Assembly (NCBI GenBank): GCA_026122225.1
Contig: JANEZZ010001905.1
Span: forward strand, 2,356,001 to 2,420,000
Direction of reading: 5' to 3'
DNA from: Heloderma charlesbogerti
Taxonomy: Eukaryota > Chordata > Lepidosauria > Squamata > Helodermatidae
DNA length: 64,000 nucleotides
Shown here piece by piece: positions 61,713 to 64,000 of the stretch (positions are counted from its first letter, which is position 1; every line of letters begins with the position of its first letter). The notes beneath the pieces were generated by a model. That model saw only the letters and a list, made by a program, of their open reading frames with translations, did not search any database and was not told where the DNA came from. The translations under genes were made by a program, and so were the position numbers.

Positions 61713-62725
61713 CATAACAAAAGCGTGGCTGTGGAGTGGCAACCTGTCCTCTTTCATTGCTTCCTGCAAGAGGAGACACATCCACGTGCTAGAGACAGAT
61801 TGGTGTAGTTTATGATGACCACTTCTGTGCGATGGCTTCATCTCTCCCAGATTTCCATTGATCATTGATGCCTGGAGGCTGCAGGAATCTCGACTGCAAC
61901 TGCCTTGTTATTCTATTAGGCCTTTCTTTGTCCTCTTTACTTTTCGCCCCCTTATGAGCATGTGTCTTAGAGATGAAAATGGCCCAAATGGGAGGCTATT
62001 GTATACCAGAAGGGTAATAAAAGCAGCTGGCAATGGAAGGAAACAAACGCATCTGTCAGTTAAGCGTGTTTCAGAAACATCACAATTGCTACTTAACGGA
62101 TGCCTCAAAGGCAATGAGAGCATCTCAGCCTCCTCAAGAAGGGGTCTGTTATGCAAAATGGCATGGAACAGCACTTGGAGCAGAACTAGCTGTGTATGTA
62201 GGTGGTATCTCCCCCCCCCCCACCATACACACACACACACCTCCACCCACATATTCTAAACCTAACAGGGAGCCAGTTCATAATGAGATTCTCAGCATGG
62301 TATACCGTTGGGAGATCCAGTCCTGGTTTCCCCAGAGGAAGATATACTTTGGAAGGTTAAAGGAAGGACACCGGCAGTTTGGAGGTCCCCCCCCCCCATG
62401 CCAGTGCCGCTTCAGGTCCTAATCACAGTTGCCTTCCTGTCTACATTCAGCTAGCTAAGAGAACAATGGAAGTGGATGACCGAGAGAAAGAAGTCTCAAA
62501 GCACCTGGGTCCACAGCATCCTCAGACCCCTTTGACACCCACATCTCCTCGATAACCATCACAGGAGGAAATTTCACTCTTTATTGGCCTCTTTGCTCCC
62601 TCTCTCTCTCCCCCCACCCTTGCTAATTCTCTTTTTATATTCCTAACCTGGTCCTAGCAGTAAGTTCAGAATTCCTACGAGAGGATGAGTAATGAACAAG
62701 TGACTGATTCCCTGGGGACAGTCTG
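61713..62725. other. No recognisable gene; C and CA runs near 62,210-62,245
   Basis: A 133-codon plus frame overlaps a 114-codon minus frame; neither has a domain. Confidence 0.45.
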
Positions 62726-62726
62726 T

Positions 62727-62749
62727 GTAGCTTGGTGGTGTAGAGCTGC
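62727..62749 (+). mobile_element. tRNA SINE, left part, split by LTR
   Basis: GTAGCTTGGTGGTGTAGAGC is the A-box head; it resumes after the LTR at 63,709. Confidence 0.65.
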
Positions 62750-63708
62750 TGTCAGGAGCACCCTAGTGGCCTCTTTCAGTCTACTCCAATAGCCAACTCA
62801 AGACACAGACGAAAGGATTCTTTTCAAGGCTTTAATCCTTTCATCGTCAGCGGCCCTTCTCCATGAGCCCCTGCCAAAGGAAGTGAGGCGGGTGGCTACT
62901 AGGAGGAGGGCTTTTTCTGCTGTGGCACCCCGGCTCTGGAATGAGCTCCCTAGTGAGGTTCGCTGGCACCTACATTGTATTCCTTTCGGCGCCAGGTGAA
63001 GACCTTTTTTATTTTCCCAGGCATTTTAGTATTTTAGCTTTCTAAATTTTTATCTTTGCTGTTTTAAATCTGTATTTTAAACTCTTGCACTGCTGCTAGG
63101 TTTTATTGTGGTTGTATTGTTATATTATGGTTTTAATGTTCTGTATATTTTAAATTGTTTTATTGTGTGTTGTTTGGATTTAATTTTTGTGAACCGCCCA
63201 GAGAGCTTCGGCTATTGGGCGGTATAGAAATGAAATAAATAAATAAATAAATAAATTTACATCTTCATGACTCTTTCAGATGCTAATCACCAGCAACTAA
63301 GCAATGAAAAGCAGAGTAGCCTATGCTCCAAGTAGGCAGTTGATCCCCGTTTGAAGAAGAATCACCTGAAGTGAAGACCCTGAACTTATGGGCTAGGGAG
63401 AGATCCTCCCTCTTTCCCTTGGGTCCACAGGAGGCAGCCGTTGCTTGCGCACCAAACAGGCGCTACGCCTTCTTTCCGCGCCCTCCATCGCTTGTTGCTC
63501 CCTGCGTCTGCGTCGAGCATCTAGCAAGCCCCCCTCTTGCATTTTCTCACTGCCCGGGTCACTATTTATCTCAGGAATGCCGGCAGGAGGAATCTCTGCC
63601 AGCTGCTGTGCCTTTGAGGGATGAGCTGGCTCCTCTCCCACAGATTGCTGATCCTCCTCAGAATCAGAACTGCTCTGGGGTTCTATCGGCTCAGTTTCCA
63701 CCCTGACA
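62750..63708 (-). mobile_element. Solo LTR copy 2 with an L2 insertion
   Basis: Same TGTCAGG...CCTGACA unit as 23,109, closely similar throughout. It is interrupted by the L2 fragment at 62,842-63,256, without which it is about 545 bp. Flanks GCTGC and GCTAT give only 3 of 5 for a TSD. The antisense frame present in copy 1 is longer here (about 114 codons), ending before ERGRISP. Confidence 0.8.
62842..63256 (+). mobile_element. LINE L2 3' fragment inside the solo LTR
   Basis: Almost identical to 59,893-60,300 of the near-intact L2, with a one-base deletion in the GTTCGCTGGCACC segment and an ATTTTAGT duplication near the stop codon. Ends in AAATAAATAAATAAAT. High similarity implies recent L2 activity. 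Confidence 0.92.
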
Positions 63709-63830
63709 GCTATGCATGCAGAAGGGTCCAGGTTCAAACCTTGGTGCTCCAGTTACAAAAGGATCAGGGAACAAGTGATGAGAAAGACCTCTGCCTCTGA
63801 CCCTGGGGAACTGGTGTGAGTCGAGAATAG
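63709..63830 (+). mobile_element. tRNA SINE, right part after the LTR
   Basis: GCATGCAGAAGGGTCCAGG, TTCAAACCTTGG (B box), CTCCAGTTACAAAAGGATC and AAGACCTCTGCCTCTGACCC. Joins the head at 62,727. The last 170 bases of the window show nothing recognisable. Confidence 0.72.
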
Positions 63831-64000
63831 ACCAATAATCTACCCTCGTGTAAGAGAGTTTCTGGTGCTCCCAGCAAGCTGCTGAATGGACCCGGTAACT
63901 AGGAAGCATGCTGTTCCTGCCACAACTCTTAAATATGAGCAAGATTGTTAAGATAGTTGCTATCTAGACTCTTTGTACTCTAGCCAGAGTGTATAGCCAG

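Noticed and set aside
23109..63708. The two LTRs as the ends of one 40-kb provirus
   Set aside because: They lie 39 kb apart in different host repeats with many unrelated elements between, so they are independent solo LTRs.

Overview
This window is vertebrate nuclear DNA dominated by transposable elements, most likely from a squamate reptile (lizard or snake). The evidence is the combination of a BovB/RTE LINE with an open reverse-transcriptase frame, CR1 LINEs, an L2-type LINE that is intact except for one stop codon, Penelope-like sequence, tRNA- and 5S-derived SINEs, and many hAT-like non-autonomous DNA transposons. BovB also occurs in ruminants, but near-intact L2 and CR1 copies argue against a mammal. 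The assignment comes from element content, not from a host gene. I found no host protein-coding exon I can name. The only strong host-gene signal is a CpG island at about 12,760-13,570, a probable promoter and first exon of unknown gene and uncertain strand.

Layout. 0-12 kb: microsatellites, a 50-bp BovB tail with a 12-bp target-site duplication (TSD), a 1.4-kb BovB (minus) inserted into an older repeat whose unoccupied copy is at 10.1 kb, CR1 fragments, and a Penelope-like GIY-YIG relic (7.3-8.1 kb) split by a small hAT. 12-19 kb: CpG island with SINEs and a foldback element, a 1.3-kb pyrimidine-rich tract, a 5S-rRNA-derived SINE and a hAT-A element. 19.1-20.1 kb: a 982-bp hAT-like element whose core is a palindrome of about 460 bp. 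20-28 kb: a TTA-flanked foldback element, a solo LTR inside an older repeat, CR1 relics, a 375-bp foldback and another hAT-A. 28-36 kb: CR1 and SINE relics, the third hAT-A, and a 28-bp minisatellite of 21 units grown inside a CR1 copy. 36-45 kb: a threefold tandem duplication, inverted Penelope-like tails, small hATs and microsatellites. 45-51 kb: a second BovB abutting a CR1 with an almost open RT frame, then two more members of the palindromic hAT family. 51-64 kb: L2 copies (one nearly intact, inserted into a CR1), a hAT inside a CR1, and a second solo LTR that sits in a SINE and carries an L2 insertion.

How the parts relate. LINEs supply reverse transcriptase; SINEs and truncated tails are their passengers. 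The hAT-like families share short termini (TAGGGATG or CAGGGGTG) and 8-bp TSDs, so each group probably used its own transposase, which is not encoded here. Nested insertions give a relative chronology: L2 after CR1 (57-60 kb), hAT after CR1 (54 kb), LTR after SINE and L2 after LTR (62-63 kb), BovB after its host repeat (1.3 kb). The most unusual feature is the palindromic hAT family (19.1, 48.0 and 49.7 kb), which carries repeated hairpin modules, YY1-like motifs and splice-donor-like ends.
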